Below are positions 13,466-25,200 of a stretch of 64,000 nt of DNA, piece by piece. Made by a program: the position numbers and the translations under genes. The stretch spans positions 310,001 through 374,000 of the forward strand of contig JAQGBZ010000005.1 in NCBI GenBank assembly GCA_034687125.1, written 5' to 3'. How positions within the stretch are numbered: position 1 is the stretch's first letter; the number at the start of each line of letters is the position of its first letter. This stretch comes from Neelides folsomi. Its lineage: Eukaryota; Arthropoda; Collembola; Neelipleona; Neelidae. The notes beneath the pieces were generated by a model that worked only from the letters and a program-made list of their open reading frames with translations, was not told the DNA's origin and searched no databases.

Positions 13466-15591
13466 TATCCTCACTCCCGTCGTCTCTGCTCCCAAGTTCA
13501 ATAATGCTCAAAATTCTCCTTAATATGAGAACGTATTATATTCAAGCAAGCCGACTGAGGGAATAACTCACCAACTATCCTTAATGATCAAAACTTCAAT
13601 TGAGATCCCGAGACCTCATAGGGGGAAAAAGGGTTATTTTCCCTTGGAATTATTTCTCATACGATTGTAGTCTTTGTAGTAATATTTGTTCTTTGGCTCT
13701 CTTGAATGCTTCAAGACGTTGGCACTTTTGCTGTTGTAAGGATATATGAAGAATATCGTGGAGGGCTGTAAAAGCCAGATAAGTTTGGAGCCAGTCTTCT
13801 TCCCTTTTTTACTCACCGTCTCATCCCTCCACCGTGGTCTGGTTCGTGTGGTGCTGATGATACATTTATGACCACAATGAATTGAAAATCCTTCGTCTAT
13901 TATGTTAATTCAATGGGCTTCACTTTTCACTTCTCTTTTACACACATTCACTCCACTTTTACTAATTAGGGCTTTGGAGGTTCAGAGGTCACTTTGATGA
14001 TATGAGAACTTGCAAAGTATTGAAAAGAAATTGAAAACTTGAGAAGAAAATAAATTCTGATCTTCCTTAGCTAACTTTCAATAAGATAATGATGAGGGGA
14101 TTTTCAATTATTGGGATTTACCTCTGGATTGGGCTGGGTAAGAAGAAATACATAGACACAGTTGGAAACTTCCAGTTTTAGGAATCTAAATAAAATAGTT
14201 AAGGATGAAGAAGTTCAACAATAAATATTGAAGTTTGAAGTGAAGTCAATGAATCTTGAAAGAATCCTGAATTTAACTTGCTTTTCATCTTTCTAACGGA
14301 GGAGAAAAGATTTGCGGCATTGCATGGCAAAGCTGAAATACTTTGATCTACGACAACTGTTAAACAACAACCTTTTCTATTATACCACTTTGCTAAATCT
14401 TTGAGGTGTTTGAGGATGGATTTCAAGGAAATAGAATACCTTAAAATGTTGAATGAAAATCTAATGATAATTTTTAACTTTTGAATATTTATTTGTTTCT
14501 CTCTTGAGAGTCTCTTGACTCTCAAGCTCAAGTCTCAAGACAAGCCCAACAAAGGCGGATTAAAAGAAGATATCTCTACTATTGTTGGGATTCAACTGAC
14601 CGGTTCGGTCTTGTTGCAAAAGCTTTAAATGAACTCGTTTATGATATTAGATACCTGAGAGCGAATATTGTATAATTGCAGAGTTGACTAGACTTGTCAT
14701 TAGTCCCATTAGTTATTGTTTATTCAGGTAATTCAGGTAGAAACAAATTGGCAGTTTAAGCCAAAGCGCCTAATTATATTTGATCGAGTTTAGGCTAAAT
14801 TATTTAAGATCCAACATGTAACGTTTAATTAAAGATCTGTGGCATAGTATTGAAACATGCTTTACTACTACATAGAATAACAATAAGAGCCAATCCTTAT
14901 CCTTAGACTTTAATGGATCAAATTAACCAAAAATTGACTTCTTAAGCTCAACTTTTTGGCAAATATTTTATCTTTAATTGCTCTTAAAATGACAGAGAAT
15001 ATAACCGACCAAAATATGAGTTAAATATAGCATGCAATACTGAATTCATAATAGACACAGGTAAAGGCCAAAAAGGCTTTGCAATGATACACTACTATCC
15101 TATATACCTTTGATATCTACCAATGTTGAATTGATTTTTTTAGCTTGCAATTTTAGTTTGTGACTTGCATCCTTAATTAGAAACGGGTCAGTCTGGCGCC
15201 TTGATGAGTAATTTCTAACTTCAATGTCCGAGAGATAAAACCGCATTTTATTTAACCTCTCCTTCTTTGCAATATAATTAAAAGGGGTAAAAATTATTTT
15301 CATATATGAAATTTTAGCAGCCTTTATTAATCTACTACTATATATTATCTATGCGGTAGATTTAAAATTTTAAGAATATTTGTAGAAATGAAAATAATTC
15401 TAAGAGAAATTGGATTTTTTTCTTTTAATCAATTTTCATGTAATTTAGATTGTTCTATTACATAAGAGCTTTATTTCAAATCATCAAATTTCTCGTGAAT
15501 GACTATTTAATTGGATATATTTGAACAATAGTAATAGATTTATCTACATAGTTAAGTTTTACACACAGTGGGTGTTAAATATTATTAGCAT
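13466..15591. other. Spacer between BAMBI and ATP5F1D
   Basis: This is AT-rich sequence upstream of the BAMBI start and downstream of the ATP5F1D stop. It presumably holds the BAMBI promoter and 5' UTR. Open frames of 60-110 codons on the minus strand (13634-13816, 14199-14531, 15100-15303) are Lys/Asn/Ile-rich, as expected of chance frames in AT-rich DNA. The 12-mer CATGTAACGTTT at 14815-14826 recurs, minus its last base, in the dyad at 16717-16759. Nothing else is recognisable. Confidence 0.6.
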
Positions 15592-16507
15592 TTATTTCGC
15601 TGAGTCAACCATGGCTTGTGCAACTTCAATAGCAATCATTGCTGAAGCCTTTTCCTTTTCGTTTTGGGCTCGCGAAAGTTCTTGTTGTGCTGAATTGAGT
15701 TCGTTCATGGCTGCACTAGCGTCGATTGATTCAAGAGGAACTGCTTCTTCCGCAAGGACTTGCACTGAAATAAATAAAATAAATATATTTTTATTCACAA
15801 TTCAAATTTAAAATCTTGAATCATCGTAAATAAATAATAAAATGTAAATGTTATATAATTTATTTAAAGGGTTATAAATTACATAATAAGCCATATTGGT
15901 AGTTACATAATTCTTTTACAATTAAAAATCTCGAAATAGTACTTATAGTTGAGAGTATTTATTAATTTGAATTACCACTCGAGTCGTCATTTACGGAAAT
16001 TGTTCCACTAGAGACGAAGAACTTTTTGGACGAGCCATCATTCTCGAAGACGGTGACAACTCCGGGCTTGAGAACAGCAAGTGTTGGTACATGGTTTGGT
16101 AAAATACCAAAAGCGCCGCTGAATGATGGCACATCCACTTGCTTAATATTTGCTTGATTATAATATACCTGTTTAAATTAAATTAAAAACAAAAATTAGT
16201 CAGTGAAATGTTGAACAAATTATTTTTGTAAAAAGAATTGTTAGATGTGAAAAATAATTGCAAGTAAATTAATAAATTAACCGTTCTAAGTAAGAAAAGA
16301 ATAAATAGACAATTATAATTAAGTAAAAATTACAACATCTCCTATTACCTTAACCTTTATTTGGTCAAAATGAAGATGTATTTAATTTTTACTAAAATAT
16401 AATTTTACCTGGTAAGGTGCCGCAAATGTGAAACTCATGTCGGCGTATCCTCGAGAAATCACTCTCATGGATGGCCTAACCATTTGAAAAACCTTTGATG
16501 AAAACAT
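15592..16507 (-). CDS. ATP5F1D: ATP synthase F1 subunit delta, mitochondrial
   Basis: This is the subunit of the mitochondrial F1 central stalk that, with gamma and epsilon, couples rotor movement to ATP synthesis. It is the homologue of bacterial epsilon. The three exons are 16409-16507, 15976-16168 and 15592-15764. Phases match and the product is about 154 residues, close to the family's usual 155-168. Residues 1-20 form an Arg/Ser-rich mitochondrial presequence. Then comes the beta-sandwich domain with the hallmark PSFSGAFGILPNHVPTLAVL and FFVSSGTISVN, and a C-terminal Ala/Glu/Gln-rich helical hairpin (SAQQELSRAQNEKEKA). The start at 16507 is the only ATG giving a presequence. The upstream DNA (minus sense) contains a 12-bp dyad about 210 bp away. 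Confidence 0.94.
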
Positions 16508-16716
16508 TTTAGCTTTTAACGATAAATTATTCCGAAGAACAATTTAAACTGGAATTAATTAATTGATTTTTCCGAAATACTGGAAAAGGTAAATGAATTC
16601 GGATTTCTGTTCGAGAGTTGGGCGATTCTCTTTCAACTAGATGGCGGCCACAACATCCTAAACATCTTCGTGCTCAGAATCGCATGCAATGCATGCATTC
16701 AAATCATTCACAACAC

Positions 16717-16759
16717 AACGTTACATGCATTTATAGCGCGTCTTAAAGCATGTAACGTT
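16717..16759. repeat. Perfect 12-bp inverted repeat with 19-nt spacer
   Basis: AACGTTACATGC at 16717-16728 is exactly mirrored by GCATGTAACGTT at 16748-16759. The dyad lies about 210 bp upstream of the ATP5F1D start codon. CATGTAACGTTT, which matches 11 bases of the right arm, also occurs at 14815-14826. It could be a binding site for a dimeric factor, a hairpin, or the remnant of a small inverted-repeat element. Confidence 0.7.
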
Positions 16760-16956
16760 TATTTAATAGGTATTCATCTTTTAAATATTTAAAATGCAAT
16801 ATTGGTATATGATTTACAATAATGGGCAATAAGCAAAACGATTCTTGTATATTATTCGTTTATTTTTATATTTCATTTAGGTAAAATAATTTGTCAAACG
16901 TTTGTTTCGTAATGTAAGATAAATGCAATTTTTATCTTGAAATATGAAATATCTGT

Positions 16957-17843
16957 GTCATTTTAGTCTTTGTCATTTAGTCATTTAGTCATAATTTACA
17001 TTTTGTGCAGTATTCTCTAAAATCATTTACATTTAGTCCATTTTAGTCATTAATTTGTCAAAGATTTCATAATAGTACATAGATAGTCATCAACTCATCA
17101 TTCCTACATTCTTGTAGATTGTGTATCAGATTGTCAGATTGTCAATGTCTCATTATGTCAATGTGATTTATTCAATCAGTTCGCATACATATTTTAAGTC
17201 GATGAAATATAGAAAGGTCATTTAGTCACTAAAGGTCAGTTGTATTTTAGTGATACATAGTTTCCAAAATTGTACCTAAAGTCGGAGAAGTTAGTCAGTC
17301 ATCATTTACTATATTTAAAAGGTAGAAAAGTCAAAAATATTATTTGTCATTGTGTCCATTCTTGTCAATTGAAGTCAGATGTCATAAAGTTCTTCCCACA
17401 TAAAAGTAAAATTACTACCTATAATATTTAAAGCGATTATAAAAATGTTTCTGTCATTATAACGTTGTCTCGTCCCGTTGCTTTGTTCTTGTATCATTCA
17501 AGAATCAGTTTCAGTCTCAATCAGTTCACAATAATAAGGTTAAATTCTAAACTTAATGTATTGCACAATGTCAGTAAAAAGGTTAAAATTGAATATTGCA
17601 CGTCGAGTATAAAAAATTATGTCGTCTCTAATGGTCTTTATCTTAAATAAAGGGTCATTACACTCTTCATATTACTTTTTCATCCTCGATTTGTTTCCGT
17701 ATTGTAATAGAGATAAAATCTGTAGTTTGTAAGTAATGTACGCATAGTCAAGTAAGGTAATTGTAATAAGGGGTGATAGTTAAGTCAAGCTGATCGTGAG
17801 TGATTGAATCGCGTGAGTGAGTCAGTTAACGTTAGTCAAGGTG
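16957..17843 (+). repeat. GTCA-rich, strand-asymmetric tract
   Basis: I count about 27 GTCA tetramers on the plus strand in under 900 bp, 21 of them within the first 500 bp. Many are in the context TTAGTCA or TTGTCA and some are spaced 7-8 bp apart (16968-16990). The complementary TGAC is almost absent from the plus strand. This looks like a decayed tandem repeat or a strand-specific sequence bias. No open frame or known element explains it. Confidence 0.6.
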
Positions 17844-17959
17844 AATGTCGTCTTTGGGAGTGACTTGTATGTATTGGAAATTTGGAAAGGAGGTCGGTGG
17901 AACTCACGCCGTTTAATCATGATCATGGCAATGTGAAAGGTCCTGTGCACCAATCTCCA

Positions 17960-18274
17960 TTACTCGAAGCTACATCGAGAAATAGAAAATAAATATTAAT
18001 CCTGACTCATTGTGTATCATCATTTTCATCATAGTTAGTAGTAGTAATGTAAAAGATAAGGGGATAGGGAAGGTAATGATGATATTTAAGATTTGGGTGA
18101 TTTTTTTCATACTCTTTGTCAGAGGGTTTAGAGAGCAGAGCCAATCCAGCTTTCTCACGAAGTCGAGTGACGAGGAAAGACTCAGGGAGAAAAAGTCGAG
18201 CAAAAATATTTCGCGCTACCCGTTGAGCCAGAGGAAACAATTTCCCACGAAGTTTTATTGTCTCTGGATGCGGC
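17960..18274 (-). CDS. Possible two-exon 3' end of an unidentified transcript
   Basis: A well-formed acceptor (TTATGTAG) at 18275 opens a frame on the minus strand to a donor GTATGA at 18112. It encodes a basic, Leu/Arg-rich peptide including KLRGKLFPLAQRVARNIFAR and FLVTRLREKAG. Splicing to an acceptor at 17970 would finish it with Asp-Phe-Glu-stop. The incoming phase (2) does not fit the last exon of the gene at 18417-20395 as modelled, so it would have to be an alternative 3' end joined elsewhere or part of another transcript. I recognise no family. Overlapping frames on the plus strand are also open, so chance cannot be excluded. Confidence 0.22.
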
Positions 18275-18416
18275 CTACATAAGTTTTTATATTCAATTAA
18301 ATTCATTAAACCCTCTTCATCCGCACATTACAGTAAAAAGTCAAAACATGAAGGAAAACATGAAGCAAATAAAACCATTGAAACGAGTCTTTTTATGGTT
18401 AAAAATGTAAAAAAAG

Positions 18417-20395
18417 TTAACTCCTTTGGACATGAAACCTTTCAAGGAGGAAGTCAACCATTTCGGACCCATCCAAATTTACTCGAGTGACACAATGAGC
18501 TCGAATGACTGGAACTGTCGCCCCAGTTCGCTTTATGCCCCTCTTTGTCCGAAATTGCATCTTAAGCTCCAATGGCCCATATTTCATATGAGAACGAATC
18601 TACAATTTTTCTTGTATTTAATTGTGCATAGTTTAAGATTTACCCATAAGGAACCCATACACTATAGTTAAATTAATATCTGTATTGGAATCAAATTCAT
18701 AATTACAATTAACTCTGTAATTGAATATTACAGAGTTAATTCGTAGTTAATTTAACTTACAAGAGTATAATTTCCAAATTGTTGCATTTCTGCATCTCCG
18801 TCCCTTTTCAGATTTGTAATTCCTTCGATTCTTCCTCCGCCGAGATCCCTTTGAACATTTCTCGTTGCTACCTTCTGATTTTTCTTCTTATTGATTCGAT
18901 TCCTTTTGTTGAAGGGCCTCCGTTTCCTTTGACCCACCTTTTTACGACGGCCGAGTTGGACTGGCTGATCACGATGTCTATTCACATATGTACATCCCTA
19001 ATTATTCCTTTATTGCCATTATAACTCAATTGCTCTACATATTTTTAGCACGAGATCTTTCTATTTCTTAATCATTTTCAACAAATTTAAATAACTCAAG
19101 CGTTTTATATCCTGGTTAGAAACTCATACAGCATTTAACTACCGTGTATAAAACAGATTGTAATGATTAGTTGATTACGCATAATGAAGTGCATATTTAT
19201 AGACAATGTAAAACCACACAGACAATTGGACATTAAGGAGCATGTATGCCTAATGAGTTTGTAATTAAATAGAAAGTAAAATTGCATATTTAATCCCATT
19301 CTCCTAATTTCAACTAAATTCAAAATATGAATTTAATGAATACTACCCTAATATAGTTCCTTGTTCCATGTAATCAGCGGATAAGTATTATTAGCTAGTA
19401 CGCTCACATTTGATTAAATAAATTAAAGATGTTTCAACTCACTCAACTCTTCCTCTTGGGAGAACTCTGAAGAAAGTTGGGTCCATCGTTCCGCTCCTCA
19501 TTTCTGTCTCCATATTTCTAATCGCTCCATCAATAAATCTGTTGAGTCTCGGCTCAGCCACGTATTGCCCTTGGAACAGGTAAATTGTCATTTGACGACT
19601 TTGATCTCCAGTAGCATTGACATGTTCAGACGAATCATCTTTAAAATATAATCAAATTAAATTTCACAAATAATCTCAATACGAATTCTGATTCTGAATT
19701 AACTCGATTTCTCAAATTGAGTCATTAACTTCACTTTAGAGTGATTAATTGTTTAAGTGAAGCTTTCACATAAACACTTAAACAAAAGAAAAAGGAAATT
19801 ACAGAGTTTTACCTGAGACGAAAAGATCTTCAATTCCTCTTTCGATTTCATCCACAAGATCTTCAGAACTGTCAATCAAACCTTGAGGAATGTTTTCTTC
19901 ATCTAATGGTAAACTCGAAGCTTCACCTTCGTTTTCTCCTTCATTTTCCTGCTCAATTTGTCTTAATTCTTCATCTCCTGGTTCTTCTTCTTCAGGGTGT
20001 TTGAAGATTGTTTTATCAAATACTCTGAATATCTGCGGGAGTAATTTATTTGGCTTCTGTTCCTCCTCAGCGTCTCTCTCCAAATGAGTGACAAAGTGGA
20101 TTAAATCTTCTCCGCCTCCACTGTCATTATTTTCATCGTTGAGTTCATCCACTTTCTCTTCTTCTTTGTTCTTCGTTCCCCTCAGCGTTGTAAAGTCATA
20201 AAGATACTTCTTATAATCTTCCACTTCTCTCTTCGGACTGACATACTTTTCAAACTCCAATTCACTTTGGATCAACTCAACTTGACTCAATATGAACCAA
20301 ATGACAATGAAAGTCAAGACCGGATATCTTGATGAGGAAAAAGGAATAAATTGATTTGCAATCAAAGTTTTTTGTCTTGCAGATGAGAAGAACAT
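18417..20395 (-). CDS. Unrecognised acidic/basic signal-anchored protein
   Basis: The four exons are 19813-20395, 19443-19638, 18761-18977 and 18417-18599. They join in phase to give 392 residues, and consistent phases at three introns make a real gene likely. I do not recognise the family. Residues 24-38 are hydrophobic after a basic N-terminus, suggesting a signal peptide or type II anchor. Residues 70-195 are strongly acidic (EEEEPGDEE). Exon 2 holds a compact segment (MTIYLFQGQYVAEPRLNRF). Exon 3 is very basic with multibasic runs (GRRKKVGQRKRR) that could be convertase sites or a nucleic-acid-binding or matrix-binding patch. Exon 4 ends with LELKMQFRTKRG, a single Cys and VTRVNLDGSEMVDFLLERF. 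The layout (signal, acidic region, multibasic site, conserved-looking tail) would fit a processed secreted precursor, but that is inference. Confidence 0.6.
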
Positions 20396-22260
20396 GATTT
20401 ATTTTTATCGATTAACTTAAAGAGTTCTAAAATTATGATTCGTTAAAATTATTTTATAAGTATTTGACTAATTAATACTGACTCGTGTAAATGCCCAATC
20501 TTCCAATTTGGTCGTTACCAATTAAGTTCTAAAGTTAATTATTATGTAATGAGAATTAAGGGTTAATTAGAAATGAATAGGAAATAAATTTGAGAAGATG
20601 AGAGGTCGAATGTTGAAAGAAGAGTGGAGAGGAAGAAGCAAGTAAAGAAGGTGTATATAAATGAGAAACAGTTTTGGTTCAACAGTTAAGAGAGACATAA
20701 GAAAACGAATAAAAAAGAGAGGAACAAATGGTAAAGAATTAATGTGGAATCATTCAGGTGAGTCCCAGGACATGAAAAACATCAAGTTCACCATCAAATT
20801 GTTCTTTCTCCTCCACACCTGCACTTCACCTGTCCTGTGAGAAAAAGCTAAAGAAATGTCCCAGCTTCTCTCATTGTCAGCCTACATAATGTTTAAACAA
20901 CGAACCATTTCTTCTTATTGTTATTATTATTATTTATTAGAATTACGCCCATTTCTCTCACAATTAAACAATTTTTTAAACAAATTAATTTAAGGGCTAA
21001 AAACCATATAATGATAATGTAATGCTTAATAAATATAAAACCCAAACCCAAACAATTGAGAAATGGTAGATGTGAAATAAAATCAACTTTATTTACTTCT
21101 ATCTTCCTCTTTTTTCAGGAATAAAGCTTTCATTGTCAACCTTATTTTGAAGACCAAATGAAGCATGACAATTCATGTTCAAATCTACATTTCGTTACGC
21201 ACGTGTTGGCAAACCTTTTTAAGCTTCTACAATGCTTTATAAGGATTTACTGATTTACCCTTTAAGTTAGTTGTAATTGTAAATTCTTGTATGTAAGTGA
21301 AGAGAAATCATAAGTTTTTGGACTAAAAACTGAATCATTATCGTGGAGGATCTTCGAACCATATAAGCCGTTTGAAGGGAAACGTTATTTTATTAACTTT
21401 TATATACAATTTTATTGTACCTTTATGCTTAAACTTTTGTGTTGAAGGTTTCAGGTAGTTTATGGATCATTACTTATTGTTTTCTTAATTTACTGTTGAA
21501 ATGTGTTTTATTTAATTTATCTTCCATATAAATGTGTTGAATAAGACAATAAAATTTAAGGGAGTTGGTTAACTTCTTGCATTATGGTTTTATGACGTTT
21601 TGATTAAACATGTAATTAATTATTAGAATTTGCATATTAATTACAATAGTTTAAACTACTCTAAATACATATAAAATGTGTAATATGCAAAAATTTAAAA
21701 TGCATCGATTGAATCACGATCGGTTATATCATTTAAAGAATTAAATTAAATAGTTTTATTCATTATATTATTTCTAAAACTGACTTCTTTTCAACGGTAC
21801 TTGCCGTTTTCTGAGAACAATAAAATTCTATGTTTGACATTCAATGTTTTGTTTTTAATTTAAAATTCTGATACAAATAGTTTAGATTCTTTACTATATA
21901 TGAAGAATCGGGTTGTAAAATATGTTAAATCATTAAACGACATTTTTAATATCACAAAGATAATGGATCAAAATAAATCGAAACTTAACCTCCTGTTTAT
22001 ACCCAATTTTTAGTTTTCAAGAACAGAATGCCTTAATTATTGAAAATGACAATATGAAGTAAATGAAGATTTGCGAGATTCAAATGACAAATTACATTTT
22101 AGATTTTACACTTAAATGTTGGTTAAATATGATCGATTCGGTAAATGTACGAGAGGCATAAATATATTTATCACATATATAATTGAATGTAAAAGCGGAA
22201 TAGTTTATATGAAATTTCGTTCTTATATGTATTAAGGCGAATTATGAATTAATTGAAATG
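20396..22260. other. Spacer between the unknown gene and UVRAG
   Basis: This is AT-rich, with no recognisable gene or RNA. It presumably includes the promoter of the unknown minus-strand gene (just above 20395) and the 3' UTR of UVRAG (just below 22261). All six frames are short here. Confidence 0.6.
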
Positions 22261-25200
22261 TTAGGTGTTCGAATCCGAGACTCTTCTTTTGAGAAGATTA
22301 AATGACTTTGGAGTTAAAAGCGCTTCATTTCTCAATAAATTTTCTCCCCATAATGAATCATTTGAACAGGATGACTCTTTTGTTTCTGATTCTTCTTGAG
22401 AGATTTCTCCTTCGGGATTTCGCTGATCATCCTGAGATACTTCTGTTGAATGATTTAAATGATTCATTAAACTTTCAACCATTTCCCCTCCGTTTTCTTC
22501 AATAATTTCGTTTGGTTGAATAGAGAGATGTGTAAAATCTTCCTCTACGATTTCCTCTAATTTGACCGAAGATGTTTCAGAAACTTTTGAAGAAAACTCT
22601 TGAGGAATTGAAGGTTCGATTTGGAAGTCATTTGATTCTGTTTTGTCAAGAGAATTGTCTTTAAAGCCAAGAGAGAGAAATTCCTCTTTGGTGTAGCTTC
22701 TATTTAATCGCATTTCGGCCAAGCTCATTTTTCGAACTACATCGGCCACGGCGTCTTCAAGATGATTTTCATCCGAAGTTGGAGGACCCAAACTTCCGTT
22801 AGGCGAGTCGGAAGCTGTTGGAATTGGTTCAGTCTGAGAAACTGATTTTCTCCTTTCAAACTCGTGGATTGTCTTTTCTAATTCAGCAATATCTCGTGGA
22901 TCTGGAACTTCGACGTGTCCCGACCTTCTCCTTCTCGTTGAACTATTTCCTTCAGATTGGTCTTCTGAATTGGACATTATAAATGAACCTCCAATTATGG
23001 AATTTTTTCGTGGCGATGAGTTAATGTCAAAGTCCAGTGAATTTGTCAACCTGAAAAATTAAAATTGTTAATAAAATGATCATACGAGAGAATTCCTTTT
23101 AATTACAATTTTGTATTACCATCGTGGATCAACATCTTCAGACTCGTATGTTTTTTTCTTCCAACCGCTTAGAAATCTATTAGAGCAATTACAAAATTTT
23201 AATATCAAATTAAATCCAATAAAAGCGAAAGTTTCTACATTTGTTATAAAACTGAGTAAGTTATTATTTTTAAGATACCTTTCTTGAGCTCGTCCATGAC
23301 GAATTTCTCCTTCAGGAACAACATTTCCTCCAGCATATTCAAGGTCAGAAAATGAAGAACGAAGCCACATCTAAAATATAATTAAAATGCATATTAAGAA
23401 CTTTTCCATAACAAGTAACTTCATTTCCATTACATTATCAATGCTTCTTGAAATTGGTCCAATTTGGTCAAGGCCTTGGTCAAGGCTTAAGCTTAAACTA
23501 ATGTCATTTCGATAGAGCTGTCGATCAATTTCTTCAGTAATCTCTTGCGCAACTTCTAATTCACTTGGACTTGGCGGCCATCTGAAAAATTTATTTTGAC
23601 ATTAATAAATAAAGTATTTCTATAAATTCAAAAAAGGTAGATCGTGCTTTTCTGTTTATGAAAATTTTAAGAAAATAATAACACTAACAATAAGGTCTTT
23701 CTAATTGTAATTTGTTATTTGTTTACCCAGGAATGATCAATCTTGAAGTTAGAAGATTATAAAGGTTAGGGAGCGTTTGCCTTAAATCCGGACTAGATAA
23801 ACCGCAATACCATCTAATTTGGGCAATATTCTTGTTGAGTAAATAAACTGCATATCTCGAATAAACATCCTCTCGACCCTAAATAAAATAAACTTTTTAT
23901 TTACATAACCCTCATTCCTCACTCAAATATGTAATTAGATGAAGTGATGAGTAATTTCATACAAATGAGACATTACCTTGAAATAAAGTGGAAATTCTCG
24001 TTCCTTGTCAGGCATCTGTATAGTAATATGGTCAACAATTCGGGATCTTGATCCAAAGTGTCGAATTGGATAACGTAATGGAATGGCGAGAAGGAAGGCG
24101 AGGAGAGCTACCATGTGGGCTGTGTACCCAAGCGAGACTGAGATCTGACCTCCACCTTCACCACTGTACTCTTCAGCATTCGGAAGCTGAACCTCATTGA
24201 TGGAAAATCGCTTAGAGCGGTCGACCTGCATTAAAATTACAAATTAGAATCAATTCCTTTAAAATGGTCATGAAATTAAATTTAACATTATGGTATTAAA
24301 ATTCAAGTCTAAGGTTCTTACTAGGCAAATAGGATAAATTAACAAAAGTTCCGAAATGAGTTGTTTTCTGCGAAGCGAAAGTTGAGCTGAGAGTTGGGTC
24401 TTTTGTTGAGCTTTCTCTGCCACTGCGGCCCAAAGTTCCCTAAGATGATCTTTGTCTTTTCGAAGACCTTCAGTCCGTAGCCTGAGATTATTCCAACCAT
24501 CGTCATCTCCAAGAGATCTCCTCAAATTTGTAAGATGGACTTCAGCTCTGACCTTCTCCGCACGAAGTAGAGCAACTTTTTCTTTCAAAGCCTCAATTTC
24601 TCCTTTCTAGTAAACAAATCCCCAAATTAAAATATTTACCTATAATATAGGACATATTATGTAACAAATTAACGAAGCAGTAAATAATGGTAAATCCAAT
24701 AGGATTCATTATAATGATAAATTTTTAGTCGTCTCCACTTTGGTCGACTGGAACCTATCGGTTTTTCCGTGTGGTTTGGTGAGAACTGAAGTAGGGAATT
24801 TTTCCCCGAATGACGTAGCACGTCAAGTTCTTTGTTGACAATCATAAGGGAGACGAGCGGGGTTTGCAAACACTACCCCATAGATAAGATACCCCCGTGC
24901 TATCACCTTTAGTCTAATCTAATTGTGAGAATCAAACGTGAAGTAGATAAAAGCTTATAGCGCTGTAAATAAGCTTATGCGAGCGATGGTGAATGGGCCT
25001 ATACAGGCCTCCGCTGCTGTGATGTGATACTGTAAACAGTATCCTCACTCTCTCAAAAACATACATACATAATGGTAAATTTACCAGTAAAAGACGAGTT
25101 TTTCCATTTGTTAGACGCTGTAAAGCTCGACCAGATAATCCAATATTTGCACCACCTGGGAAAATATCAGTGGAATATCCATAAAGACCAATTTGCATCC

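Larger units (their letters stand above)
16508..17959. other. Upstream region of ATP5F1D with dyad and GTCA-rich tract
   Basis: No gene is visible. The half nearest ATP5F1D contains ATGCAT repeats (16684-16697) and a perfect 12-bp inverted repeat (16717-16728 and 16748-16759). The rest (about 16957-17843) is unusually rich in the tetramer GTCA on the plus strand. Both are described as separate features. Confidence 0.6.

Noticed and set aside
16957-17843. Reading the GTCA tract as an array of AP-1 or CREB sites
   Set aside because: The words lack full palindromic sites and are almost all in one orientation, which is not expected of such sites.
24669-24869. 66-codon minus-strand frame inside the UVRAG locus as an extra exon
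   Set aside because: The flanking exons (25085-25222 and 24322-24606) already join in phase with family-consistent sequence. This frame has no suitable splice sites.
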